Notes: generated from the letters alone by a model not told the origin. 64,000 nucleotides of DNA from Leclercia sp. 29361 (GCF_011290365.1 NZ_CP049786.1:1984001-2048000); one strand, 5' to 3'. Counted from the stretch's first letter, positions 51,538 through 61,618 are shown. Made by a program: numbers and translations.

Positions 51538-52179
51538 TCAATACTTAGCCGGAAGCTTGTTAATTTTAATCAGCTTGCCTTCTTCCATCTCAACATATCC
51601 GCCCGCTTTCAGATCGGCAAGAATACGCATCACGCCGCTGCGTGAGAGCTGTGTTTTATCCCGGATATACCTCTCAGCCGTCACCCTGGCGCGGAAACTC
51701 TCCTCTTCCTTCATGAGTGCCAGAAGCTGATGACGAATTAGCTCGTAAGCCGTGGGGGTACCCTGGGGCATAATTTCGTTATAAAGGCGGTTATAAAGAA
51801 ACATCAAATGTCGGGAGACCAGTCCCCAGAGCATATGTTCTTTAAACACATGGTTGGCAGCATCCGTGGTAAGAATGCCAATTTTACAGGGCTTAATCGT
51901 TTTGAAGTAGTCGTCAAAGTAGATATCCGTCAGGTTTGCCAGACCGAAAACCGCAGGGCTTTTGGCGGTAGAAAGCAACATATCATTGCTTTTTCGATAT
52001 AACGCAATCCCGCCGTCAAGGATCAGATAACACATCGCCTGTCCGTTGACCATAAAATCGAACCGTTCTCCCCGCTGGACGTCGTGCAGCGTCGCATAGG
52101 GTTGCAGATGAGTAATAAGCTCCTGCGAGTAGGGCGATCCATGCTGAACCGCACCGGGAGTCAGATCGGGTAATGACAT
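51538..52179 (-). CDS. CRP-like/IprA-type winged-helix regulator, paralogue 1
   Basis: 213 aa. N-terminal part (about 25-115) looks like a degenerate cyclic-nucleotide-binding beta-roll (ERFDFMVNGQAMCYLILDGGIALYR). The C-terminal winged helix (about 163-211) reads YIRDKTQLSRSGVMRILADL, then KAGGYVEMEEGKLIKINKLP. The layout and terminal INKLPAKY resemble IprA/YaiV, a regulator of peroxide resistance in Salmonella/E. coli. It is a paralogue of the next gene. The Shine-Dalgarno is poor. Inferred to control the neighbouring fimbrial operon; family assignment is from memory. Confidence 0.75.
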   Translation of the reverse strand: MSLPDLTPGAVQHGSPYSQELITHLQPYATLHDVQRGERFDFMVNGQAMCYLILDGGIALYRKSNDMLLSTAKSPAVFGLANLTDIYFDDYFKTIKPCKIGILTTDAANHVFKEHMLWGLVSRHLMFLYNRLYNEIMPQGTPTAYELIRHQLLALMKEEESFRARVTAERYIRDKTQLSRSGVMRILADLKAGGYVEMEEGKLIKINKLPAKY

Positions 52180-52265
52180 TTTCTGGCCTGCTGACGTAAG
52201 GTAACGTGATGAAGGTGATTATAGCGCCAGCCAGCGTTACTGAACCCGTTGCCGTGCTGCTGTTA

Positions 52266-52925
52266 TCAATATTTTTGCGGCAAATGGTGGATATCAAGCA
52301 GCACGCCACGCTGCATGGCGATATAACCCCCGGTTCGCAGTTCTGAAAGTATGCGCATAATACCGCTTCGGGAAAGATAGGTGCGGCTTTTAATATAGGC
52401 TGCAGCTGTGGTATTTAGCCTGACGGCTTCTGGCTCTTGTAATAACTCCACTAGCTGCAGCCGAATAATGTCGTAAGCGGATAACTGCGCGATCTGCGAA
52501 CAATGCTCATACACTCGCGATACCGCGTAGATTAACAATTTCGCAAAATGTTCCCACAGCCCTTCATTGGTGACGATTTGATTGAATAATTCCATCGGAA
52601 GGCGTGCAACCTCGGATGTTTCCAGCGCCCGGGCGTATAAATGTTCTGAGCAATACTGACTACTGACGCCAAGAATAAACGGAGCGGATTCGGAGTTCAG
52701 TACAACGCTGTCGCCACGACGATGTAACGCCACGCTGCCGCTTAATAACACCAGGCATTGTCTGATGTCCGCTTCATAGTATTGCACTATGTCGCCTTTA
52801 TTAATCGTCATCCTTTCGGTGAAAGGCAGGACATAATTCATCAGCTTGTTTATGTCTGTAAAGGGTTTTAAAGCCTGACCACTTTTCATGGGATCGGTAT
52901 TTATTGTCACCATTCTGGTATTCAT
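52266..52925 (-). CDS. CRP-like/IprA-type winged-helix regulator, paralogue 2
   Basis: 219 aa, same architecture as its neighbour: beta-roll-like N-terminus (GDIVQYYEADIRQCLVLLSG) and winged helix (YIKSRTYLSRSGIMRILSEL, then RTGGYIAMQRGVLLDIHHLP). The two share LSRSGxMRIL and GGYxxM in the recognition region and the same LPxKY ending, so a local duplication is likely. GAGG lies 7 bases before the ATG. Transcribed divergently from the fimbrial operon. A palindrome at 53016-53031 overlaps its probable -35, suggesting autoregulation. Confidence 0.75.
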   Translation of the reverse strand: MNTRMVTINTDPMKSGQALKPFTDINKLMNYVLPFTERMTINKGDIVQYYEADIRQCLVLLSGSVALHRRGDSVVLNSESAPFILGVSSQYCSEHLYARALETSEVARLPMELFNQIVTNEGLWEHFAKLLIYAVSRVYEHCSQIAQLSAYDIIRLQLVELLQEPEAVRLNTTAAAYIKSRTYLSRSGIMRILSELRTGGYIAMQRGVLLDIHHLPQKY

Positions 52926-52993
52926 CAGGGAACCTCAATCTTACTGGCATTGTTGTCTACGTCTTACACAACGTAATTATCTTAGAAACCATT

Positions 52994-53021
52994 CATATAG
53001 GGAATATCAGTGGCGGGTCTA
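52994..53021 (-). promoter_or_regulatory. Putative promoter of the regulator genes
   Basis: Read on the minus strand: -35 TAGACC (complement of 53016-53021), a 16-base spacer and -10 TATATG (complement of 52994-52999). The -35 is one arm of palindrome A. Confidence 0.45.
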
Positions 53022-53214
53022 AAAATAGACCGAACGTATTAATCAGTGGTTAATAACCTGATCTGCAAAGAATTTCTTCTTATAGTCTATTTATGGACCG
53101 GGAGAGATAGGGCCAGCACTATTCAACAAAGCCTTGATCGTCTCGCCGTTGCAACGTGAAACCTCTCTCTTTGAGCCTGTCAAAAGCGGTCATTGCAAAG
53201 TCTACAATTAGACT
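53016..53214. repeat. Three RGTCTA-N4-TRGACY palindromes
   Basis: Site A 53016-53031 GGTCTA-AAAA-TAGACC; site B 53084-53099 AGTCTA-TTTA-TGGACC; site C 53199-53214 AGTCTA-CAAT-TAGACT. A and C are perfect 6-bp dyads, B has two mismatches. Centres are 68 and 115 bp apart. They lie in the 505-bp non-coding stretch 52926-53430 between the divergent regulator genes and the fimbrial operon. The rest of that stretch shows no supported gene and no confidently assigned fimbrial promoter. Confidence 0.75.
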
Positions 53215-53430
53215 GAGAAATAATTTGAGTTTGGTGAGCTCATTATATAGATTGACGAGCTGTGGGCATAAATTGAACAGCATCTGGGTTGTGTGGCAGC
53301 GCAGTTTACTATTTATGCTTGCAATAATGGACCTAATAAAAGGGCGCGAAAATAGAAAAAGGTAACCAATGCCTTACGGATTCGGCTGCCCACAAAAGGG
53401 TGATAATTAAAAGCAATGAGGAATAACTCT

Positions 53431-53961
53431 ATGAAAAAAAATATTCTGACTATGGCATTTTCAGCTCTGGCAGTCGTTTCTTCTTCCGGCGCCTTTGCGG
53501 CGGCAGGAACGGTCAACTTTGCTGGAAATATTCTGGACTCAGCCTGTGATGTGGCTGTGGCATCACAAAATCAGACCGTGGTGTTAGGCGATTTTTACAG
53601 AACTGAGTTCCCGGGGGTTGGAGCCAAAACAGCCGCAAAAGGCTTCGATATTGTATTAAAAGATTGTCCACCTTCCGTCACAACGGCAAAAGTGCGTTTT
53701 GATGGTACGCCAGATACAACCAATGCCAGCTTACTGGCCATCAACAACTCCGTGGTGGGGGCCGCTACGGGTGTGGCGATTAACCTGATGACCGCCGATA
53801 AAAGCGATCTGCCCCTGCATGGTAATAATAACTACAGCTACGTACTCAGCAGCGCCCAGGATAATGTTCTGAATTTCTATGCGCAGTATATTTCGACAGC
53901 GTCAGGCGTGACGGCGGGGCCGGCAAACTCAGTCGCTAATTTCTCTATTGTTTATAACTGA
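53431..53961 (+). CDS. Chaperone-usher fimbrial major subunit
   Basis: 176 aa from the ATG at 53431 (GAGGA 8 bases upstream; an earlier in-frame codon at 53416 lacks an SD). Signal peptide 1-23 (cut after AFA). The mature protein begins with a donor-strand-like stretch AAGTVNFAGNI, a disulfide pair is expected between Cys39 and Cys79, and the C-terminus FSIVYN has the penultimate Tyr used by the chaperone. Typical type-1-like pilin, but I cannot name the fimbrial type. Confidence 0.9.
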   Translation: MKKNILTMAFSALAVVSSSGAFAAAGTVNFAGNILDSACDVAVASQNQTVVLGDFYRTEFPGVGAKTAAKGFDIVLKDCPPSVTTAKVRFDGTPDTTNASLLAINNSVVGAATGVAINLMTADKSDLPLHGNNNYSYVLSSAQDNVLNFYAQYISTASGVTAGPANSVANFSIVYN

Positions 53962-54020
53962 TCTCCCGTCGGATATCAGATGGGGCCGGATCCCGGCCCC
54001 GGTTTTATTGAGGTAAAAAA

Positions 54021-54695
54021 ATGAACTTTCTTCGCAACATTTTGCTTGTTGGTCTAATGATGGCGGGTAGTACTGCTGCACAGGCAGGTATCATTATAGG
54101 CGGAACACGCGTCATTTTTGATGGCAGCAAAAAAGAAGCCTCGCTCAGCGTAAATAATCCGGATGATTCGCCTTATCTGGTGCAGTCATGGATAGATATG
54201 CAGAGTGAGGGGGGCGGGAAAGTGCCTTTTATTATTACGCCACCGCTTTACCGCCTTGATAAAGGCCAAAAAAATATCGAACGCATTGTATTGACCGGAA
54301 CATTACCTCAGGATCGGGAGAGTTTATTCTGGCTGAATATTAAATCAATTCCTTCAGCCACCACCGCGGTAAACTCACTACAAATTGCCGTAAAAAGCCG
54401 AATTAAACTCATCTATCGTCCTGCAGGATTAAAACGTTCAACACCAGAGGAACAGGCCAGTAAATTAGTCTGGCGGCGGGTAGGAGATCGCATTCAGGTT
54501 ACAAACCCTACGGATTACGTCATGAATTTTAATGAAATCACGGTGGGCGGAAAACAACTTCAGAATGTCTCGTGGGTACTACCTCATTCAACGGCCACCT
54601 TACCTTTACCCTCGCAGGTCAGTAACGGTGCAGTGGTATTTAAAATCATTAATGACTACGGCGGTGCAGGGGATGCGCATACGGCAAGCCCGTGA
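54021..54695 (+). CDS. Periplasmic fimbrial chaperone (PapD-like)
   Basis: 224 aa. Signal peptide 1-22 (cut after AQA). Two Ig-like domains; the conserved chaperone Arg is in GGTRVIFDG (residue 30) and the Lys in SRIKLIYRP (residue 129). NPDDSPYLVQSWID and PPLYRLDKGQ mark the first domain. The F1-G1 loop is short (FGS type). Binds and caps pilin subunits in the periplasm. Follows the subunit gene after 59 bp; SD TGAGGT. Confidence 0.95.
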   Translation: MNFLRNILLVGLMMAGSTAAQAGIIIGGTRVIFDGSKKEASLSVNNPDDSPYLVQSWIDMQSEGGGKVPFIITPPLYRLDKGQKNIERIVLTGTLPQDRESLFWLNIKSIPSATTAVNSLQIAVKSRIKLIYRPAGLKRSTPEEQASKLVWRRVGDRIQVTNPTDYVMNFNEITVGGKQLQNVSWVLPHSTATLPLPSQVSNGAVVFKIINDYGGAGDAHTASP

Positions 54696-54737
54696 GAATT
54701 GATGCCGTGAAGTGTCATATTCAGGGAGCGACATTAA

Positions 54738-57254
54738 ATGACGACCAGGATATATGCATTACATCGTCTGGCATGGATCCTTATTCCACTGGCTGGCTTA
54801 GCAAATGACACAAAGGCGCGTGAGTTTTTTAACCCCGAGTTGATTGAAATTGATAATCCCGGCATCGATAAGGCCGATTTATCCGGCTTTGAAACCGGTT
54901 CGCAGGCTGCGGGTACTTACCACGTTGATATTGTTATTGACGATCGGCTGATGGATACGCAGGACATCGCCTTTAAAAAAGTGAAAGACAGTCACGGTGA
55001 TGAGTACCTTGAACCCTGCCTGAGCGTGGAACAGCTTCGGCAGTGGGGAGTAAGAACGGAGCGTTTTCCTCAGCTGGGTAAGCCCGATACAGAGTGCGCC
55101 ACGTTGACGGCCATACCGCAGGCCAGCACCGACTTTCAGTTTGCCAGTCAGCGCCTGATCATCAGCATCCCGCAGGCGGCACTGTCGATGCAGGCGAGAG
55201 GCTATGTGCAACCTGCGCTTTGGGATGAAGGCATCACCGCCGCCATACTCAATTACAACCTGAGCGGGGCGAATAACGTCGGAAAAAACAGTGACCATGC
55301 CAACAGTCAATACGCGAACCTGCGTCCAGGCATCAACGTCGGCCCGTGGCGCTTGCGAAATTACACCACCTGGGCACGTGATGACGTGGGCCGGTCGCAG
55401 TGGGATACGGTCTACACCTGGGCTCAACGGACTATCATCCCCCTGAAATCCCTGCTTACTCTGGGAGACAGTACCGCACCGGCAGATGTTTTTGACAGCA
55501 TGCCCTTTCGCGGCGGGCAGTTGGCCTCTGACGATGACATGTTGCCGGATTCGCTCAAAGGTTATGCACCGGTAGTCCGGGGGATCGCCCGCACCAATGC
55601 GCAGGTAGTGATTCGCCAGAATGGTTATCAGATTTACCAGAGCTATGTCGCCCCAGGTGCCTTTGAAATTACCGATATGTATCCGACCGGCGGCGCAGGG
55701 GATCTGGATGTAACAATTAAAGAAGCCGATGGCAGCGTGCAGCATTTTACCGTGCCATTCGCCTCTTTACCGGTACTGCAGCGTGAAGGGCAATTGAAAT
55801 ATGCCGTGACAGGCGGGCAGTATCGTTCCTGGGATCACCGCGTCAACCCGACCCCGTTCGGACAACTGACCGCGATCTACGGTCTTCCTTATGGCCTGAC
55901 CCTGTATGGCGGTATTCAGGAGGCGAGTAAATACCAGTCTCTGGCTATCGGTATGGGTAAAAATATGGGGGATTTCGGCGCACTTTCGGCTGATGTCACC
56001 CAGGGCTGGTCCACCCCGCACCAGATGCAAAAAGTGAACGGTCAGTCGTGGCGGGCGCGTTACAGTAAAAATTTTGCTGGCACCGGAACGCAATTTGCTA
56101 TTGCCGGGTATCGCTACTCCACGAATGGCTATTACGGCATGCAGGAGGTACTGGACTCGTGGGGCAACGACAGTGCGCTCAGCGAACGACGTCGCAACCG
56201 CGCAGAGTTGACGATGAGCCAGACGCTGGGGAATAACCTGGGATCGATGATGTTCAGCGCAGTCCGGGAAGATTACTGGAACGCCGGAAAAACGAAGACT
56301 TCATGGAACCTGGGCTACAACAACTTCTGGCGTAACGTCAGCTATGGACTGACCTATACCTGGAGTGAAAATGGCAGCACCGGTTCGACCAGCAGTGGCG
56401 GGCGTTATGATAAAGATCGGATGTTGTCCTTTAATGTCAGCGTTCCGCTGGCGAGTTTCCTGCCGCAGACGTGGGCGAATTACGGCGTTACCACCAGTAA
56501 AAACAGTGGCACGACGCATAATATTGGCGTGAACGGCACGGCGCTGGAAAGCAATGCGCTGAGCTGGAATGTGCAGCAAGGTTATGGCACCAATAATGTT
56601 GGCTATACCGGCAATATCAACGGGGATTATAAAGGCACTTACGGCGAGGCAACGGCTGGTTACAGCTATGACCAGCACAGCGAACGGCTGAATTACGCCC
56701 TGCAGGGCGGAGTGGTGGCCCATGCTGATGGCATCACCTTTTCTCAGCCGCTGGCAGAAACCAACGTGCTGGTTAAAGCCCCAGGTGCGGCGGGAATCGG
56801 GGTGCAGAATCAGTCCGGGGTTAAAACCGATTATCGGGGCTATACCCTGATTGGCAATATCACTCCGTACCGGAAAAACGATATCTCATTATTGACCGAG
56901 ACGTTGCCCACCGATGTCGAACTGGAACAGACAGTGAAAACCGTGCTCCCCACCCGGGGCGCAATCGTTCGTGCCGATTATGTAGCTAACGTCGGGCTTC
57001 GGGTACTGATGACGCTCACTCAACAAAATGGCAGACCCGTTCCTTTTGGTGCGATGGCAACAGTAGCTGGCGCAGGGCATTCGGGCTTTATTGTGGGCGA
57101 TGCCGGACAGGTCTATTTATCCGGTTTACAACCGGACGGGAAATTAACGGTGAAATGGGGCGAAGGGGAGAACCAGCGCTGCCAGACTCACTATACGCTC
57201 AATATAAAGCAAGCGGGCGGCGATATTATTCATGCTGCTTCTGTATGTTATTAA
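54738..57254 (+). CDS. Outer-membrane fimbrial usher
   Basis: 838-aa usher (FimD/PapC family). N-terminal chaperone-binding domain after a signal peptide (FFNPELIEIDNPGIDKADLSGF), a 24-strand barrel with plug (GYAPVVRGIARTNAQVVIRQNGYQIY, VAPGAFEITDMYPTGGAGDLDVTIKEADG) and C-terminal domains ending with a Cys pair (CQTHYTLN to VCY). Complete, no frameshift. Assembles and secretes the pilus. Confidence 0.95.
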   Translation: MTTRIYALHRLAWILIPLAGLANDTKAREFFNPELIEIDNPGIDKADLSGFETGSQAAGTYHVDIVIDDRLMDTQDIAFKKVKDSHGDEYLEPCLSVEQLRQWGVRTERFPQLGKPDTECATLTAIPQASTDFQFASQRLIISIPQAALSMQARGYVQPALWDEGITAAILNYNLSGANNVGKNSDHANSQYANLRPGINVGPWRLRNYTTWARDDVGRSQWDTVYTWAQRTIIPLKSLLTLGDSTAPADVFDSMPFRGGQLASDDDMLPDSLKGYAPVVRGIARTNAQVVIRQNGYQIYQSYVAPGAFEITDMYPTGGAGDLDVTIKEADGSVQHFTVPFASLPVLQREGQLKYAVTGGQYRSWDHRVNPTPFGQLTAIYGLPYGLTLYGGIQEASKYQSLAIGMGKNMGDFGALSADVTQGWSTPHQMQKVNGQSWRARYSKNFAGTGTQFAIAGYRYSTNGYYGMQEVLDSWGNDSALSERRRNRAELTMSQTLGNNLGSMMFSAVREDYWNAGKTKTSWNLGYNNFWRNVSYGLTYTWSENGSTGSTSSGGRYDKDRMLSFNVSVPLASFLPQTWANYGVTTSKNSGTTHNIGVNGTALESNALSWNVQQGYGTNNVGYTGNINGDYKGTYGEATAGYSYDQHSERLNYALQGGVVAHADGITFSQPLAETNVLVKAPGAAGIGVQNQSGVKTDYRGYTLIGNITPYRKNDISLLTETLPTDVELEQTVKTVLPTRGAIVRADYVANVGLRVLMTLTQQNGRPVPFGAMATVAGAGHSGFIVGDAGQVYLSGLQPDGKLTVKWGEGENQRCQTHYTLNIKQAGGDIIHAASVCY

Positions 57255-57277
57255 TCTTTCATTGTGTGGATTAACAA

Positions 57278-57766
57278 ATGCGTATTATCAGGCTCATATT
57301 ACTGCTGGCAGGGATTGTTTTTCCGCTCTACAGCTTTGGGTGTGATTACACCTCGATTGGATCTCCCTATAGCGTGAATTACGGCAATATTATCGTTAAT
57401 TTAGGCGATATACAGGCAAAAAATATGGCCACACCGGGTTCGTTATCCACTCCGGTTCCCTTCACGCTCTCTTTTTCCCAATGCCCGGAAGGAACACGTA
57501 GCGTAACAACAACCTTTACCGGCACTACCGACCCGGTCGCAGGAGGCGATTATTATAAAAATAGCGGTTCAGCGGAAAATATTGCGCTAGGCATTATTGA
57601 AACCCGTACCGGGAATATAAAGGGCTCCGGGCAAAGTATTACCCAAACTGTCGCAGCCGATCGCACATTATCAATGGCCATGCAGGCCGTGACCTATTCG
57701 CAGGCTGGCGGGGTTACGCCTGGCACAATAGCTGTCGCTGTTGCGGTGACATTACAGTACAACTAA
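57278..57766 (+). CDS. Minor fimbrial subunit
   Basis: 162 aa. Signal peptide of about 21 residues (Gly-Cys at 21-22), then a single pilin-like domain with two Cys (22 and in FSQCPEG) and a C-terminal alternating strand AVAVTLQYN. It is too short to hold a separate lectin domain, so it is a tip adaptor or capping subunit rather than a classical two-domain adhesin. Confidence 0.85.
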   Translation: MRIIRLILLLAGIVFPLYSFGCDYTSIGSPYSVNYGNIIVNLGDIQAKNMATPGSLSTPVPFTLSFSQCPEGTRSVTTTFTGTTDPVAGGDYYKNSGSAENIALGIIETRTGNIKGSGQSITQTVAADRTLSMAMQAVTYSQAGGVTPGTIAVAVAVTLQYN

Positions 57767-57784
57767 GGCAAGAGGAGATCGTAA

Positions 57785-58426
57785 TTGAAGATTAATGTGC
57801 TATTGAGGGGTTTTGATGCGCTTTATTGCCATGGGTTGAAAACCTTTATCGTCGATTATTTCAGGATGAATTTCTCTTACGAAACTCAAATTACTACCAA
57901 TTTTAGCCGTGAAAATATCAGTCGCGCCGATATCATTGTCCTCTCTCTCTGTGCTGGCGAACCCTTTCTTTGTTCGCCTGAATTACTGGCCCGCAAGCAG
58001 GGGGGAATTATTGGTGTAATCAACGATCACACCACGACTCCGAAAACCTTGCCGATCTGTTTCAGTGATATGATCTTCATTTCACGCTATGCTTCTCTGG
58101 CCGATTTTCAGCAGGTATTGGCCAGAGCACTGGAAGCCTTACACAGCAACGATGCGGGTACCCGTAACCGTTCCTGTTCCGCTTGTCAGCATAAAGGCTT
58201 ATCGCGTAAGCAGACAAGAATTATGGCCAATCTGTATCTGGGAAAACCGGTGATGAAAATTGCTGACCAATTAGGGATTAATTACAAAACCGTCTGTGCC
58301 CATAAATATAACATCATGAAAAAATTCGCACTGCATAGCGATTATCAACTGTTGGCGCTATTAACTAAAATGGCACAAAAAAATTGCCGACCAAATCTGT
58401 TACGTGACTATCTGAACGAAGGATAG
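57785..58426 (+). CDS. LuxR-type transcriptional regulator of the fimbrial operon
   Basis: 213 aa, starting at TTG (57785), supported by GAGGAG seven bases upstream; no in-frame ATG lies near. C-terminal LuxR/FixJ HTH at about residues 138-185 (LSRKQTRIMANLYLGKPVMK, IADQLGINYKTVCAHKYNIM). The N-terminal 120 residues resemble a receiver fold only loosely, and I see no clear phospho-acceptor Asp pattern; a CSAC motif at 131-134 sits in the linker. Last gene of the operon, hence probably feedback control. Confidence 0.85.
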   Translation: MKINVLLRGFDALYCHGLKTFIVDYFRMNFSYETQITTNFSRENISRADIIVLSLCAGEPFLCSPELLARKQGGIIGVINDHTTTPKTLPICFSDMIFISRYASLADFQQVLARALEALHSNDAGTRNRSCSACQHKGLSRKQTRIMANLYLGKPVMKIADQLGINYKTVCAHKYNIMKKFALHSDYQLLALLTKMAQKNCRPNLLRDYLNEG

Positions 58427-58431
58427 TGAGA

Positions 58432-58465
58432 CACAATAAAGGCCGCTTCTGCGGCCTTTATTGTG
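58432..58465. terminator. Strong bidirectional hairpin after the fimbrial operon
   Basis: CACAATAAAGGCCGC (58432-58446), TTCT, GCGGCCTTTATTGTG (58451-58465): a perfect 15-bp stem. It serves the convergent fimbrial operon and the small gene at 58514. Confidence 0.85.
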
Positions 58466-58513
58466 AGGTCAGTAATCCATTTCCACCGACGGTGCCGGTC
58501 CTCTGTTCGATGA

Positions 58514-58609
58514 TCAGTAATCGTCTCTTACATCCTGCATGGCAGACACAATAACCAGACCCGTAATGACCCCGGCAAGGATGGCGACTATCAATAGTGC
58601 AGTAAGCAT
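58514..58609 (-). CDS. Small single-helix membrane protein, 31 aa
   Basis: MLTALLIVAILAGVITGLVI, then VSAMQDVRDDY: one hydrophobic helix and an acidic C-terminal tail. A very strong Shine-Dalgarno (GGAGGGGG) lies directly before the ATG at 58609, which favours this short form over the open frame to 58726. No known family recognised. Confidence 0.7.
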   Translation of the reverse strand: MLTALLIVAILAGVITGLVIVSAMQDVRDDY

Positions 58610-58904
58610 ATCCCCCTCCTGATGCTGGTCCTGTATGACAAGGATAGCGCACCCGAAGGCCCTCCATCGCCAGTGCCCCAGCCCTTTCAGAATACGCTTA
58701 CAGGTATGAGCAGCCGCGTCGGCCAACTCCCTATCTCAAAAATAGGCATTTTCTATACATATTTTGCATTTATCCCATTCAGCCGCGAATAACGGGGAAA
58801 TAACGCTTTTTATCAGTCGTTTAAGTAAATGTGATCAACCCTGTTAACCCCCGTAGCAGGGTCTATGCTTAATGAAAGTAGCCAAAAAGGGCGGTTCAGC
58901 CGAA

Positions 58905-58927
58905 TGCCCCTGCAACTGAGGGGTTGA
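58905..58927 (+). promoter_or_regulatory. Candidate IscR type-2 site, suf promoter
   Basis: TGCCCCTGCAACTGAGGGGTTGA: CCCCT and AGGGG arms like the IscR type-2 sites of E. coli suf, where apo-IscR activates. Consensus comparison by eye. Confidence 0.5.
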
Positions 58928-58946
58928 AGTGATAATCATTATCACT
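58928..58946. promoter_or_regulatory. Fur box, suf promoter
   Basis: AGTGATAATCATTATCACT is a perfect 9-1-9 palindrome containing GATAATCATTATC. Fur represses suf in E. coli. It directly adjoins the IscR candidate, 44 bases before the sufA ATG. Confidence 0.85.
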
Positions 58947-58990
58947 AACATGGTGTTATGCCCTGAGGGCGCACTACAAGAGGTGGATAT

Positions 58991-59359
58991 ATGCAACAGC
59001 ATTCAGAAACATTTGATCCGACGGAATTTGCGTGGCGTGGATTGTCGCTAACACCTGCCGCAGCGGCGCATATTCGCGAGCTGGTGAGCAAGCAGGCGGG
59101 CATGCTGGGCGTGCGGTTAGGCGTTAAGACGACCGGGTGCGCCGGTTTTGGTTATGTACTGGATACCGTCAGCGAACCGGCTAAGGACGATCTGCTTTTT
59201 GAGCAGGACGGCGCCCGACTCTATGTCCCCTTGCAGGCGATGCCGTTTATTGACGGTACCGAAGTGGACTACGTGCGCGAAGGCTTAAACCAGTTATTCA
59301 AATTCAATAACCCGAAAGCCCAGAACGAATGCGGCTGCGGCGAAAGTTTTGGGGTATAG
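58991..59359 (+). CDS. sufA: Fe-S carrier SufA
   Basis: A-type Fe-S carrier of the SUF pathway, which works under iron limitation and oxidative stress. 122 aa. Cluster-ligand Cys50, Cys114 and Cys116 are all present ([19 protein letters not shown]). SD AAGAGGTGG precedes the ATG. First gene of sufABCDSE. Confidence 0.97.
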   Translation: MQQHSETFDPTEFAWRGLSLTPAAAAHIRELVSKQAGMLGVRLGVKTTGCAGFGYVLDTVSEPAKDDLLFEQDGARLYVPLQAMPFIDGTEVDYVREGLNQLFKFNNPKAQNECGCGESFGV

Positions 59360-59367
59360 GCGGTATT

Positions 59368-60855
<1,488 letters not shown>

Positions 60856-60871
60856 GGATTAAGGAAAGCAC

Positions 60872-61618
60872 ATGTTAAGCATTAAAGATTTACAGGTCAG
60901 TGTGGAAGATAAAGCGATCCTGCGCGGCCTGAGCCTGGAGGTTCGTCCGGGTGAAGTCCACGCCATTATGGGGCCGAACGGCTCAGGGAAAAGTACGCTC
61001 TCGGCGACCCTTGCCGGGCGCGAAGATTACGAAGTGGTGGGCGGCTCGGTAGACTTTAAGGGTAAAGATCTGCTGGAGATGTCACCGGAAGACCGTGCGG
61101 GGGAAGGCATTTTTATGGCCTTCCAGTACCCGGTGGAGATCCCGGGCGTCAGCAACCAGTTCTTCCTGCAGACCGCGCTGAATGCGGTGCGCAAATACCG
61201 CAGCGAAGAGGAGCTGGATCGCTTTGATTTTCAGGATCTGATGGAAGAGAAGATCCAGCTACTGAAGATGCCGGAAGACCTGCTCACCCGCTCGGTCAAC
61301 GTTGGTTTCTCCGGCGGGGAGAAGAAGCGTAACGACATTCTGCAGATGGCGGTGCTGGAGCCAGAGCTGTGCATTCTCGATGAAACTGACTCTGGGCTGG
61401 ATATCGACGCCCTGAAGATTGTCGCCGACGGCGTCAATGCCCTGCGTGACGGCAAGCGGTCATTCATCATCGTCACCCACTACCAGCGTATTCTCGATTA
61501 CATCAAGCCGGACTACGTGCATGTGCTCTATCAGGGGCGGATTGTGAAATCCGGTGATTTCACGCTGGTGAAACAGCTGGAGGAGCAGGGCTATGGCTGG
61601 CTTAGCGAACAGCAGTAA
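60872..61618 (+). CDS. sufC: Fe-S assembly ATPase SufC
   Basis: 248-aa ABC-type ATPase powering SufBC2D. Walker A GPNGSGKST, signature FSGGEKKRNDIL, Walker B CILDETDSGLD, His in VTHYQR. SD AAGGA precedes the ATG. Overlaps the sufD start by 26 bases. Confidence 0.98.
   Translation: MLSIKDLQVSVEDKAILRGLSLEVRPGEVHAIMGPNGSGKSTLSATLAGREDYEVVGGSVDFKGKDLLEMSPEDRAGEGIFMAFQYPVEIPGVSNQFFLQTALNAVRKYRSEEELDRFDFQDLMEEKIQLLKMPEDLLTRSVNVGFSGGEKKRNDILQMAVLEPELCILDETDSGLDIDALKIVADGVNALRDGKRSFIIVTHYQRILDYIKPDYVHVLYQGRIVKSGDFTLVKQLEEQGYGWLSEQQ

Noticed and set aside
52954-52969. Possible fourth operator copy TGTCTA-CGTC-TTACAC
   Set aside because: Only the left arm fits the RGTCTA-N4-TRGACY pattern; the right arm fails at most positions.
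53156-53365. 69-codon frame in the fimbrial upstream region
   Set aside because: No Shine-Dalgarno, no recognisable domain, and it overlaps palindrome C; more likely non-coding control DNA.
52926-53430. Invertible phase-variation promoter like fimS
   Set aside because: No pair of inverted repeats of suitable length bounds the region and no site-specific recombinase gene is nearby.
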